From assembly GCF_003545695.1 (NCBI RefSeq), contig NZ_QUZZ01000009.1, forward strand, positions 1 through 64,000: a DNA stretch of 64,000 bases, written 5' to 3'. This document shows positions 51,913 to 60,648 of this stretch, in pieces. A model generated the notes under the pieces. That model had not been told where the DNA came from. It searched no databases and was given only the letters and a program-made list of their open reading frames with translations. Both the position numbers and the translations under genes were made by a program. Source of the DNA: Taibaiella helva (lineage in GTDB: Bacteria; Bacteroidota; Bacteroidia; Chitinophagales; Chitinophagaceae). Positions within the stretch are counted from its first letter, which is position 1. Each line of letters opens with the position of its first letter.

Positions 51913-52647
51913 ATGAGACTGAGATTATGGATGGTTGGCATTGCCCTGCTTTTCGCATCCTGCGACAATGGAGCGGGGAATCAGCCGCTCCGCGCTGAGG
52001 ACAGCTTCTGGACCGGCCCGCTGGCCTGCCTGCTGTATGGCGTGATAGCAGGCATGGTTACAGGAGCACTCTTGTTTCACCTGACAGGGGCTAAGCCTGA
52101 AAAGAAGGCTGGCAGCGACGACCGGGACAAGGAAATAAAAGAAGCCCGTCGCGCAGCAAAGCAGGCGGAGCAGGAGCTCGCAGATAGAGAAGTAACGTTA
52201 TCCGCGGCTAAGAATGAATGCAGGGTGCTGCAGCGAAAAGTAGATGAGCTGGAACGGCTGATCCAGCCCGCCATCGCAGAGCAGACTATGGAAGAGACTG
52301 CTTCGGATCAGGTCGCAGCGGAGCGGACAGATCGCCATTACTTTCTCCAGCCCACAACGGACGGGCGCTTTACCCCGGCGGGCGCTGTAGCGCGGGAGGC
52401 GGATGCCTTATATGAGCTGCGGCTTTTACCCGGCAACAACGAAGAAGCCGCTCTTAGCTTTATTGATACGCCGGGCAATGTGGCGCTTGCTGTACAGAAT
52501 GAGGCCAGCTGGATACTGGTGGCTTGCGAACGCAGCAATATTGCCACAGCCAGCACTCGTTCTATCCGCACCGAAGTGCCGGGCCGGGCAGCTCGGAAGG
52601 AAGGCGAGTGGGTGATCCTGCAGAAAGCCAGGATAACGTATCAGTAA
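51913..52647 (+). CDS. Membrane-anchored coiled-coil protein
   Basis: 244 residues. A hydrophobic start with L-F-A-S-C (possible lipobox), a membrane helix at about 37-60, a coiled coil at about 70-120 (K-E-I-K-E-A-R-R-A-A-K-Q-A-E-Q), and a beta-rich C-terminal domain of 100 residues. It starts 3 bases after the SrfB-like stop and closes the operon. It could link the filament-forming proteins to the membrane. No known domain. Confidence 0.7.
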   Translation: MRLRLWMVGIALLFASCDNGAGNQPLRAEDSFWTGPLACLLYGVIAGMVTGALLFHLTGAKPEKKAGSDDRDKEIKEARRAAKQAEQELADREVTLSAAKNECRVLQRKVDELERLIQPAIAEQTMEETASDQVAAERTDRHYFLQPTTDGRFTPAGAVAREADALYELRLLPGNNEEAALSFIDTPGNVALAVQNEASWILVACERSNIATASTRSIRTEVPGRAARKEGEWVILQKARITYQ

Positions 52648-52720
52648 GCCTGCTGTTTTTACAGAATCGCATGTGCTCTCTGCCGCCACAAATACCGGAG
52701 AATGCATTTCCTGTAAATCA

Positions 52721-53521
52721 TTACCGCTCATTCCGGTTTTCACTGGTGTGATGAGCTAGATCGGCCATTTTTGCCTTATCAAAATGAAAGAACTGAGTTT
52801 TGTAGTATGCTTTCACACGAAAGAAGTCCCTGACACGATTGAAATTGATCTCTTCAAAGCACGCGTCAGGGGGTACGGGAATACAGATGGTTGAGGTTTC
52901 CTCCCCAGCTTCTACGGCAACGATTAAAAAGCTACCGAAAGATCTTTCGCAGAAAACGACGGTTAGCTTATAATTATTTGATAGTAATGGGATGTAGGGA
53001 GGAACGAAGTTGGTAGTGGTTTTGAACTTCAGCTTTGGCAGAAAGCTGAAGACGGAAAGCTCGCTTTTCAGCGCATCTTCGATAATACCTTTCACTTCAT
53101 CAATGCTCCAGGCAATACCTTCGAAGACTGGCCGGATGACCTGCTTGGGTGGATAAGCATCATAGTAGACTACGGCCGAATGAGCAAGCATAAAAAAGCT
53201 TCCATCCGGATACGTCCAGAATATGGGAAGGTCACTGGGATTTCTAAAATCCTTTGTATGTTTTCTATATAGTCTCCACGCATAATACAAGCATCCCAGA
53301 GAGAGCAGCGCCAGCATGTTTGCGATTGCATTGCCTTGTATTAAGCTATCTCTGTTAGATTGGCTGTACGGGCTATGAGCAAGATTAATATTGGTGTAAA
53401 TAGCGAATGGCACCATAATGATCGTCGTAACGATTGCGATGGTCAGATACAATTTCTGTGCCCTGGTTACATTCCTGATAAACGCTTTAGGGGTTACTGC
53501 GGAGTTTTGGTGTAGGTTCAT
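52721..53521 (-). CDS. Hypothetical membrane protein
   Basis: 266 residues with two hydrophobic helices (about 22-43 and 62-82) and a 170-residue soluble domain with beta character. No recognised domain. It converges on the operon before it and is somewhat richer in AT. Not part of the operon by strand. Confidence 0.65.
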   Translation of the reverse strand: MNLHQNSAVTPKAFIRNVTRAQKLYLTIAIVTTIIMVPFAIYTNINLAHSPYSQSNRDSLIQGNAIANMLALLSLGCLYYAWRLYRKHTKDFRNPSDLPIFWTYPDGSFFMLAHSAVVYYDAYPPKQVIRPVFEGIAWSIDEVKGIIEDALKSELSVFSFLPKLKFKTTTNFVPPYIPLLSNNYKLTVVFCERSFGSFLIVAVEAGEETSTICIPVPPDACFEEINFNRVRDFFRVKAYYKTQFFHFDKAKMADLAHHTSENRNER

Positions 53522-53711
53522 GGAATTGAGTTTTGTGAAAATGGAATTGGATATGTTTAGATCACTGAAAACCGAAGTACTTTATGATTCATCAATGATT
53601 ACATGTCAACAGGATTTTCTACAATCACTTGCACAAAATGATCCGATCATTTAAGTTCCTTTCCCCTCGCCAGCGCACATTTTCCGGGTGTATCCTTCCT
53701 TGTGTATTACA

Positions 53712-54794
53712 TTATATCCCCAGGGTATTCATCAGCTCTCTTGCTGCCGCAGCGCCGGCGCGATTGGCGCCAATCGTGGATGCCGATGGGCCATAGCCGG
53801 CTAAGTGGATGCGGGGCTCTTTGGCGACCATGGTGGCCAGTCTTCCCGCCATTATAATACCTCCGTTTTCTTCGCGGGGCAATACCGGCTTTAAATGTTC
53901 CAGGGCGCTTTTAAAACCGGTATTCCACAGAATGACATCCGCCTTTTCTTCCCGTCCATCTTCCCATTTCACGCCATCTCTGGTGATCTCGCTGAACATG
54001 GGAAGACGATTAAGCACGCCTCTCTTTTTCATGTCGAGGACTTCGGGCGAAAGCGGCAGACCGGTGACGGAAACCACCGATAAAGGCGGTAATCCTTTTC
54101 TTACCCTTTCTTCTACCATCGCCACGGCATTATGACCGGCGACATCATCAAAGGGCCCCTCCCTGAATTCAGGCGGACGCCGGGTAACCCAGGTCGTGGT
54201 GGTCACTTTTGAAATCTGGTCCAGCAGCTGTATGGCGGAAATACCGGCCCCTACAACGATGACATGTTTGCCCTTAAACGCATCGGCTGTTTTAAAATCT
54301 CTGGTATGCAATTGCGTTCCCCGGAACAGATCAGCGCCCGGGTATTCGGGGACATAGGGATTCTCCCAGGTGCCGGTAGCATTGATAATGCCTGAAGAAG
54401 AAAATAGAGCTGTGGCAGAATCGATATAAAACTGCTCCTGGTGTCTATAGACCTTGTCAACTTTTAGCGGGCGATAGACCTGTATGCCGAATTGTTTTTC
54501 GTACAGATCGTAGTAATGCGGTACGGCTACATTCGCACGTACTTCAGCATCATGCACCCCAAGGGTTTGTTCGAAAGACATGCCGGGCAGATCATGAATC
54601 CTGTTGACCGTGCTCAGGGTAAGCGAAGGCCAGCGGTATTGCCAGGCGCCGCCGGGCTGTGGGGCTTCATCAAGAACGATAAAGTCCCGGCCGATGTCCA
54701 GGCCCTGTTTCTTTAAATGATAGGCAGCAGACAGTCCCGCCTGCCCGGCCCCGATCACTGCAATTCTGGTTTTGTACCTGATGTTACCGACCAT
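53712..54794 (-). CDS. Flavin-containing monooxygenase-like protein
   Basis: 360 residues. FAD Rossmann motif I-G-A-G-Q-A-G-L-S-A-A-Y at the start, NADP motif V-V-G-A-G-I-S-A-I-Q near residue 178, and P-G-G-A-W-Q-Y-R-W-P-S as in Baeyer-Villiger/FMO-like oxidases. It lies 13 bases after an LLM flavin oxidoreductase gene on the same strand, so both may act on one xenobiotic or sulfur compound. Substrate unknown. Confidence 0.85.
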   Translation of the reverse strand: MVGNIRYKTRIAVIGAGQAGLSAAYHLKKQGLDIGRDFIVLDEAPQPGGAWQYRWPSLTLSTVNRIHDLPGMSFEQTLGVHDAEVRANVAVPHYYDLYEKQFGIQVYRPLKVDKVYRHQEQFYIDSATALFSSSGIINATGTWENPYVPEYPGADLFRGTQLHTRDFKTADAFKGKHVIVVGAGISAIQLLDQISKVTTTTWVTRRPPEFREGPFDDVAGHNAVAMVEERVRKGLPPLSVVSVTGLPLSPEVLDMKKRGVLNRLPMFSEITRDGVKWEDGREEKADVILWNTGFKSALEHLKPVLPREENGGIIMAGRLATMVAKEPRIHLAGYGPSASTIGANRAGAAAARELMNTLGI

Positions 54795-54807
54795 CGCTTA
54801 TCCCTGT

Positions 54808-55830
54808 TTATCGCCAGCCCAGTCCGGGCGCTACATGTTCCAGTATAGCAGAAAGCACATGCACATTATACGCCACACCTAAAGTATTGGGGATCGTTAA
54901 GAGAATAGTATCGGCTTCCCGTATGGCCTCGTCTTTGGCTAGTTCTTCGATGAGCCGGTCCGGAGCAGCAGCATAGCTCCGGCCAAAAATGGCCTGCCGG
55001 TTTCCTTCCAGGATACCTACCTGGTCGGCCTTGCCCGACTCCTGGCCGAAATAAAGCCGGTCCTGGTCGTTGACCAGGGCGAAGATGGACCGGCTTACCG
55101 AAACCCTGGGCGTATGCTGATGCCCCGCTTCCTTCCAGGCCTGCTTAAACAGGCGGATCTGCTCGGCCTGCTGTACATGAAAGGGCTTGCCACTTTCATC
55201 GAATTTCAGCGTGGAGCTTTGCAGGTTCATGCCCACCTGGCCGGCCCAGATGGCGGTAGCATCGGAAGCCGATCCCCACCAGATGCGCTCGCGCAAGCCC
55301 TGGGAGAACGGTTCCAGGCGCAGAAGCCCGGGTGGATTGGGGAACATAGGATTGGGATTGGGCTGAGCGAAGCCGGCCCCTTTCAATTGCTCGAAGAACT
55401 CCAGCCCTTTCCGGCGGCCCATATCCGCATCGGTTTCGCCTGCGGCCGGTTCATAGCCAAAATAGCGCCAGCCCTCAATGACCTGTTCGGGCGAACCTCT
55501 GCTGATGCCCAGCTGCAGGCGGCCGCCGGAGATCAGGTCGGCAGCGCCGGCCTCTTCGACCATATACAAGGGATTTTCGTAGCGCATATCGATCACACCC
55601 GTACCGATCTCGATTTTGCTGGTCCTGGCGCTGATAGCGGCGAGTAAAGGAAAGGGGGAGGCCAGCTGCCGGGCAAAGTGATGTACCCTGAAATAGGCGC
55701 CATCAATGCCCATTGCTTCTGCTGCTACGGCCAGCTCAATCGACTGCAGCAAGGTATCGCCTGCGGTTTTGGTGCTGTACGCCGGATGGTTTGCCCAATG
55801 CCCGAAGGATAAAAAGCCTATTTTTTTCAT
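54808..55830 (-). CDS. LLM-class flavin-dependent oxidoreductase
   Basis: 340 residues of the bacterial luciferase-like monooxygenase family: V-H-H-F-A-R-Q-L-A-S-P near residue 48, I-E-I-G-T-G-V-I-D-M-R-Y-E-N-P near 75, and L-G-I-S-R-G-S-P-E-Q near 110. It needs reduced FMN/F420-like cofactor. Paired with the FMO-like gene just downstream. Substrate not predictable. Confidence 0.87.
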   Translation of the reverse strand: MKKIGFLSFGHWANHPAYSTKTAGDTLLQSIELAVAAEAMGIDGAYFRVHHFARQLASPFPLLAAISARTSKIEIGTGVIDMRYENPLYMVEEAGAADLISGGRLQLGISRGSPEQVIEGWRYFGYEPAAGETDADMGRRKGLEFFEQLKGAGFAQPNPNPMFPNPPGLLRLEPFSQGLRERIWWGSASDATAIWAGQVGMNLQSSTLKFDESGKPFHVQQAEQIRLFKQAWKEAGHQHTPRVSVSRSIFALVNDQDRLYFGQESGKADQVGILEGNRQAIFGRSYAAAPDRLIEELAKDEAIREADTILLTIPNTLGVAYNVHVLSAILEHVAPGLGWR

Positions 55831-56198
55831 TTCTTTATTGGTTTTGGCCGTGATAGGATGGACGCATCATCGCTCTCAATGAGCAATAATGTGTAATGCC
55901 CAAATGTAGCAAATGCCGGCATCTTTGCAGCTATAGGGGTATAGAGACTGAATTGCGGATGTTTCTTATGCCAGCTTACGGAATATCAGGCATATCTGAC
56001 GGGTATGTGCGAGGCGCGTGCGCCGGCGGTGAAGCGTATAGAAAAACATCGGGGAAAAAATGACAGAAAAAATGACAGAAAACTGAAAAAAAATCTGCCA
56101 AAGTCTTGCTGGTACAGCATTTGATCAGGTTATGGTAGAGCAGCGATCGCTGAAAATGCTCATCAATTATTGTTAACTAACTTAAAAGGAGGTTGATT
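55831..56198. promoter_or_regulatory. Intergenic region before hsp20
   Basis: About 370 bases, AT-rich in its second half. It carries an AAAAGGAGG ribosome site at 56184-56192 directly before the hsp20 ATG, one of the strongest in the window. I see no matching inverted repeat of the CIRCE type. Confidence 0.5.
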
Positions 56199-56645
56199 AT
56201 GTCACTCATCAAAAGGAATGCGAATTTTCCATCATTCCCCGCGCTGTTCGATGACCTATTTAGCCGGGAGCTTTTTAACTGGAACAACAGTAATTTTTCC
56301 GCCACAAGCACCACGGTGCCTTCGGTTAATATCAGGGAGACCAATGACAGCTTCGAAGTAGAGATGGCGGCTCCGGGCATGGAGAAAAAAGACTTCAATA
56401 TCTCTCTCGAAGGAAATACCCTTACCATTGCCTCTCAAAAGCAGCATCGGAAGGAAAACGATGAAGGAGGCTATAGCCGCAGAGAGTTCAGCTACCAATC
56501 TTTCCAGCGAAGCTTTGAGCTGCCGAAAGAAGTGGTGGATGACGAAAAAATTGCGGCCCGATATGAAAATGGCTTGCTTCACCTTACCATACCGAAGAAA
56601 GAAGAGGCTAAGAAGAAAGCGCCAAGGTTAATTGAAATTGGTTAA
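56199..56645 (+). CDS. Hsp20 small heat-shock protein
   Basis: 148 residues. The alpha-crystallin domain runs from about 45 to 140: V-N-I-R-E-T-N-D-S-F-E-V-E-M-A-A-P-G-M, and the closing A-R-Y-E-N-G-L-L-H-L-T-I-P-K. The C-terminal I-x-I-type tail ends L-I-E-I-G. ATP-independent holdase. The start is fixed by the strong ribosome site; the TTG two codons upstream is not used. Confidence 0.95.
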   Translation: MSLIKRNANFPSFPALFDDLFSRELFNWNNSNFSATSTTVPSVNIRETNDSFEVEMAAPGMEKKDFNISLEGNTLTIASQKQHRKENDEGGYSRREFSYQSFQRSFELPKEVVDDEKIAARYENGLLHLTIPKKEEAKKKAPRLIEIG

Positions 56646-56651
56646 CATCCT

Positions 56652-56676
56652 AAAGGCCCGTTTTTACGGGCCTTTT
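56652..56676 (+). terminator. Terminator of hsp20
   Basis: Nine-base arms AAAGGCCCG/CGGGCCTTT with T tail. Confidence 0.8.
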
Positions 56677-56699
56677 CTGATTATCAGTTTTAAAAATGA

Positions 56700-56993
56700 A
56701 TGGCTATGAACGAAGCATTTGGCATCGTCGTGGACATGAGGGTCTGCGACGGGTATATCGAGTATTGTCGTTTTTTCATGAATGTGGGCAAAGACGTTGC
56801 GCAGGACACCTTTGAACAATTGCTTGGTCTGTATGACCAGGGTAGGGACTTGCCCTTACGCATCAGCCTGGTGAGGCTGAATGAGCTCCCTTATGAGATT
56901 TTACAAGTTAAGTATTGCCGGCTTGACGAGCTGGCCTGGAACTGCCGGGTCATCACCCGGGAAATTTTTAAGTTTTATAACCTGGAGCCGTAA
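56700..56993 (+). CDS. Hypothetical small protein
   Basis: 97 residues, soluble, with Cys-containing mid-section and hydrophobic repeats. No domain recognised. It lies between hsp20 and an antiporter, 22 bases upstream of the latter, and may be co-transcribed with it. Confidence 0.55.
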   Translation: MAMNEAFGIVVDMRVCDGYIEYCRFFMNVGKDVAQDTFEQLLGLYDQGRDLPLRISLVRLNELPYEILQVKYCRLDELAWNCRVITREIFKFYNLEP

Positions 56994-57015
56994 GTAAAGC
57001 AATAAGCCGGATTTT

Positions 57016-58206
57016 ATGAACGAATTCCTGTTTCCATTGAGCCAGATGTGCCTTTTCATCCTGGCGTTAATGGTGCTGCTCCGAAGGGTGAAGCAGCCTT
57101 ATATGGCGGCCTATATGCTGGCAGGTGTTGTGCTTGGGCCGCATGTTTTTAAGACGATCACACAGGTACATGAAATTGAAGCGATCGGAGAGATAGGCAT
57201 TTTGCTGCTCATGTTTTTCCTGGGTATGGAAATAAATGTACCCGATAGCCGTAGCCAGCTCTCCCGGCCGATAACCATGCAGCTGATTAAGATCGTGCTC
57301 TCCTTTCTGTTCGCTGTTGTGATAGGCATACTTACCCGGTGGCCACTTATCAATATTATCCTGATAGCGTTGTTATTTATTTTTAACAGCACAGCCGTCG
57401 TTACAGAATATCTTCGTAAGAACGGTGAGCTGGCATCGCCTTTGGGTAGCAATATACTCAATATGCTGGTGTTCCAGGATGCACTGCTGGGGCCGGCAAT
57501 GATCATACTTCAATTTTTAGGCAATGAAAGCGTTACTTTCGCCAGTCTTATATTGCCCGTGTTTATATCGGTCCTTGTGATGCTTTTATTTCGTTTTATC
57601 AGGAATCATCGAAGCATGCCATTGCTGTCGTTGTTCAGGAGCGTTGGCAGAGATCATGATTTACAGGTTTTCAGTGGACTGCTCATATGTCTGGGGTTTG
57701 GAGTGTTGGCTGAGCTATCAGGCTTAAGCAGTGCGCTCGGGAGCTTTGTGGCCGGCATCTTTATCGGGAGAATGAAAGCCTTTAGCTGGCTCGAAAAATC
57801 TCTGAAGCCGTTCAAAGTGTTTTTTGCCGCATTATTTTTCCTTTCGATCGGACTTCGCCTCGATCTCTCCTACATCAAAGCCGATTACGTGAATGTGCTG
57901 ATCGGAACACTCCTGGTCCTGTTCAGCAACTGTTTCCTGTCGGCACTGGCTTTCCGGCTGCTGCAATACAATTGGCGGGAGAGTTTCTACGCCGGCGCCT
58001 TGTTGTCACAAACCGGAGAATTCGGCATACTTGTGCTGTCGCTTGCTTACAAATCGCAGATTATTGACTACGCGTTCTTTAAGACCGGTGTTGCCATCAC
58101 AGCCCTGACCTTGTTGATATCCACCGTATGGATATCTGTTTTCCGAAGATTTTTTATCCGTTCGAAAAATTTTGCTGCACCCGCAATGATACAAAATCCC
58201 CGTTAG
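57016..58206 (+). CDS. CPA2-type cation:proton antiporter, membrane domain only
   Basis: 396 residues, about 12 hydrophobic segments. K-Q-P-Y-M-A-A-Y-M-L-A-G-V-V-L-G-P at the start and V-F-Q-D-A-L-L-G-P near residue 155 are typical of KefB/NhaS-like exchangers. F-L-S-I-G-L-R-L-D-L near 280 also fits. The usual C-terminal RCK/TrkA-N regulatory domain is missing. It exchanges Na+ or K+ for protons. Confidence 0.92.
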   Translation: MNEFLFPLSQMCLFILALMVLLRRVKQPYMAAYMLAGVVLGPHVFKTITQVHEIEAIGEIGILLLMFFLGMEINVPDSRSQLSRPITMQLIKIVLSFLFAVVIGILTRWPLINIILIALLFIFNSTAVVTEYLRKNGELASPLGSNILNMLVFQDALLGPAMIILQFLGNESVTFASLILPVFISVLVMLLFRFIRNHRSMPLLSLFRSVGRDHDLQVFSGLLICLGFGVLAELSGLSSALGSFVAGIFIGRMKAFSWLEKSLKPFKVFFAALFFLSIGLRLDLSYIKADYVNVLIGTLLVLFSNCFLSALAFRLLQYNWRESFYAGALLSQTGEFGILVLSLAYKSQIIDYAFFKTGVAITALTLLISTVWISVFRRFFIRSKNFAAPAMIQNPR

Positions 58207-58234
58207 CGCACAAGCACCTCGTGTGTGCGCTTCT
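58205..58234. terminator. Hairpin between antiporter and clpP
   Basis: Seven- to eight-base arms AGCGCACA/TGTGCGCT with T-rich tail, overlapping the antiporter stop. Confidence 0.5.
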
Positions 58235-58326
58235 TTACACCATAAGTACGAAAAGTCCAGCAGGATTGCAGGTGCTACATCCTGGCCTTTCCACCGAAAT
58301 CTTCCTTGATCATGAACTCCGGCAAG

Positions 58327-58992
58327 TTACGCCGGATGCTGCCTGAATCCTATAGCCTCCCGGTCCTTTCCCGGCGCCTGAAAATGAATTCTGGTCTGCA
58401 CCTCGTCCAGTGCGATAAGGTCGTCGGTATCTCCCAGCACCTCATCGATAAAGCCATAATTCAGGGCCTCTACGGAGTTCATAAACCGGTCGCGGCGGAA
58501 CAGCTCTTCTATTTCTTCCCGGGTGCGGCCGGAGTATTTTCCCATCAGGTGGAAGATCTGGTTCTGCAACCGTTCCTGCTCCTTATACGCGATGCGTACG
58601 TCCTCCGTATATCCCTTTGCGCCGCCGCCGGTCGGGTGCATATGGATGGTTGCGTGGGGTAGGGCATAGCGCTGTCCTTTCTGTCCCGCCGTCAGCAGGA
58701 AAGTGCTCATGCTGCCGCAGAAGCCCACCGCTACCGTGGCTACCGGCGACTTCAGCTTCAGCATGGTATCGTAGATAGCAAAGCCGCCATAGACGACCCC
58801 TCCCGGGCTGTTGAGGTAGAGCATGATGGGATTGTGGTTCTCGCTATCGAGGTACAGCAGCTGCGCTACAACCAGGTTAGCGACGTTTTCTTCTATCGCC
58901 GTTCCAAGGTAGACGATCCGCTCTTTCAGCAGCAGGCTATAGATATCGTAGGCGCCCCTGGTCGCGCTGTCGATGACGGTTGGAATGATCAT
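58327..58992 (-). CDS. ClpP-family serine protease
   Basis: 221 residues. Catalytic Ser in [10 protein letters not shown], His in [10 protein letters not shown] and Asp in F-R-R-D-R-F-M, the ClpP triad. The mid-region and N-terminus are divergent from housekeeping ClpP, and no clpX is near. It is translationally coupled to a small protein and an ECF sigma gene (ATGA overlap), which suggests regulated proteolysis of an anti-sigma-like partner; inference. Confidence 0.9.
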   Translation of the reverse strand: MIIPTVIDSATRGAYDIYSLLLKERIVYLGTAIEENVANLVVAQLLYLDSENHNPIMLYLNSPGGVVYGGFAIYDTMLKLKSPVATVAVGFCGSMSTFLLTAGQKGQRYALPHATIHMHPTGGGAKGYTEDVRIAYKEQERLQNQIFHLMGKYSGRTREEIEELFRRDRFMNSVEALNYGFIDEVLGDTDDLIALDEVQTRIHFQAPGKDREAIGFRQHPA

Positions 58993-59240
58993 ATGATTTT
59001 TATTTGATGGACAAAATCGGGCTCGTTTAGTAGTAGCTGATAAATTTCTTCGAGCCGTCGCCGCTCTTCTTTCCTGGCATAGCGACGGATGAGTCGGTGA
59101 GCCGTGCGTTGTGACTCCACCTTTTCTGCGACGGCTTCATCCAGCAGCAGGCTGGCCTCAAATACCTGTTCCTCTTCTTTGCTGAGCCGTCCGAGCAGGT
59201 ATTGGTCGATCAGGTATACCTCGTTCAGTTCACTGCGCAT
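58989..59240 (-). CDS. Small protein between sigma factor and ClpP
   Basis: 83 residues, highly charged and helical ([23 protein letters not shown]). The start resembles the N-terminus of Bacteroidota anti-sigma factors, but there is no membrane helix. It overlaps both neighbours and is likely a cytoplasmic anti-sigma factor or adaptor. Confidence 0.7.
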   Translation of the reverse strand: MRSELNEVYLIDQYLLGRLSKEEEQVFEASLLLDEAVAEKVESQRTAHRLIRRYARKEERRRLEEIYQLLLNEPDFVHQIKII

Positions 59241-59736
59241 AAGCTTGTGTCGTTTTTATTTCTTCCCGCACCTTCTCAAGGCATTTGTATTTTTGAACGG
59301 TAGCCGACCGCCTGCCATTAAAGCCAAAGCGGTCGGCAACCTCCTGCATGGAGCAATGATCATAGTAGAATGCCTTTAGGAGCTCCATGCATTTCTTCCC
59401 GCTTCTTACCAGGGATTCCAGGAGGCTCTTCTCCCTTTCTTCTTCGTTTGGGTCTTCTGGTTCCGCCGCTTCGAATCCTTCGGGCAGCTCCGATATCGGC
59501 CCCTTGCCCCGCGTATGCAGCCAGCAGATCCTTGCCGTGCCCAGCAGGTAAGCCTTTGGTGAGGAATGAAGATTCAATTTCCCCGCTCTTTCTCTTTCCA
59601 TATAGATCAGCAAAGCATCGTGAAAGGCGTCTTTCGCTTCTTCGGAACTCCCACCCATGCGCCGGATCATCCGCACAAAGTCGGGGAAGCTGTCTCTGTA
59701 CAGACCGGTGATCGGGTCTTCTGATGGTCTCGTCAT
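59230..59736 (-). CDS. ECF-type sigma-70 factor
   Basis: 168 residues from the ATG at 59736. Region 2 appears as E-E-A-K-D-A-F-H-D-A-L-L-I-Y and A-Y-L-L-G-T-A-R, region 4 as M-E-L-L-K-A-F-Y-Y-D-H-C-S-M-Q-E-V-A-D-R-F-G. Its stop overlaps the next start. The unusual operon partner is ClpP rather than a membrane anti-sigma factor. Confidence 0.88.
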   Translation of the reverse strand: MTRPSEDPITGLYRDSFPDFVRMIRRMGGSSEEAKDAFHDALLIYMERERAGKLNLHSSPKAYLLGTARICWLHTRGKGPISELPEGFEAAEPEDPNEEEREKSLLESLVRSGKKCMELLKAFYYDHCSMQEVADRFGFNGRRSATVQKYKCLEKVREEIKTTQAYAQ

Positions 59737-60075
59737 TGAGTGCCGTTTTACATAAGTGTATAAAAAGGTAGGATGATCACCGGGAAAACACAAAAAAATA
59801 TACGACCGGCGGAAAATTGCCTTCCGGCTAGCTCAGGAAAGGCTATTTCTCTTGTAATCGCCGCCGGGAAATCGCCGCCAGTCAACAATAGATAGCAACT
59901 GCTTTTCCCATAAATTATTCATGGCAGGCGAATAACGTTAAAGCCTGTGCGGTAACCAGGCTAAAGCATGATGAAAAATATAATATACACAGGTAGATAA
60001 AGAAAAAGCCGGGTTTTATGAAAAAGCGGTTCGGGAACCAAAGCGGAATTTTGACCTTTACCTAAACTGCACGTT

Positions 60076-60106
60076 ATGCAAAACGATATCTGACAGCGTT
60101 TTGCAT
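60076..60106. promoter_or_regulatory. Inverted repeat upstream of lanthipeptide precursor D
   Basis: Ten-base perfect arms ATGCAAAACG/CGTTTTGCAT around an 11-base spacer, 146 bases before the precursor start. A shorter palindrome GCGGT-A-ACCGC follows at 60112. The rest of 59737-60251 has no gene I can support. Either could be an operator or a leader hairpin. Confidence 0.45.
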
Positions 60107-60251
60107 TGATTGCGGTAACCGCTATCCGGGCTTAATACATGCAGAAAGCGATATAAAATACCAGATGCTCACGCTCATGTCTATTGAGCGTATCGCTATA
60201 AAACAGCCAATCTGGAAGGCTCATTATTCATTACCCTTTAAAACTTCTTTT

Positions 60252-60506
60252 ATGAAAAAAAGGAAAATTCAAAAGCTAAGATTAGGAAAAGAAACGATTG
60301 CTCACCTGGATCAGCCTATGACCGACCAGGTCCTTGGTGGCCGTATGGCAGACATGGATGCGGGCCTCGCTCCTTTTCCTACCTGGGACGGGAATTGTAC
60401 CCAGGGCTGTACCGATGGATGTTCCCCATTGCAGACCAGGTGGAACTGCTCCGCAGCAGATTGTACCTACAATTGCACCGACAGAGTTCCATTCTGTAGG
60501 CCGTAA
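60252..60506 (+). CDS. Class I lanthipeptide precursor D
   Basis: 84 residues from the ATG at 60252. Leader L-R-L-G-K-E-T-I-A-H-L followed by V-L-G-G gives the class I signature. The core is long with seven Cys and about nine Ser/Thr, several in C-T or T-x-N-C pairs. It is the only precursor adjacent to modification genes: lanC follows after a terminator, then lanB. Confidence 0.9.
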   Translation: MKKRKIQKLRLGKETIAHLDQPMTDQVLGGRMADMDAGLAPFPTWDGNCTQGCTDGCSPLQTRWNCSAADCTYNCTDRVPFCRP

Positions 60507-60588
60507 TTGTTAAAAGAATACAGCGAAGCTGCTAAAAGAAAAGCCTGTAACCATGGCAGAATAGCACTGTTGTCCAGTGCGTCACAGA

Positions 60589-60627
60589 AAAGGAAAGGGA
60601 CTTCGGTAAAGTCTCTTTCCTTTCTTT
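60589..60627 (+). terminator. Attenuator/terminator between lanA and lanC
   Basis: Fifteen-base arms with one G-U pair (core AAAGGAAAGGGACTT) and T-rich tail; a smaller hairpin GCACTG/CAGTGC precedes it at 60564-60580. Partial read-through would yield excess precursor over enzymes, a known pattern in lantibiotic operons. Confidence 0.8.
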
Positions 60628-60648
60628 AATACCAGTATTATTTACCCA

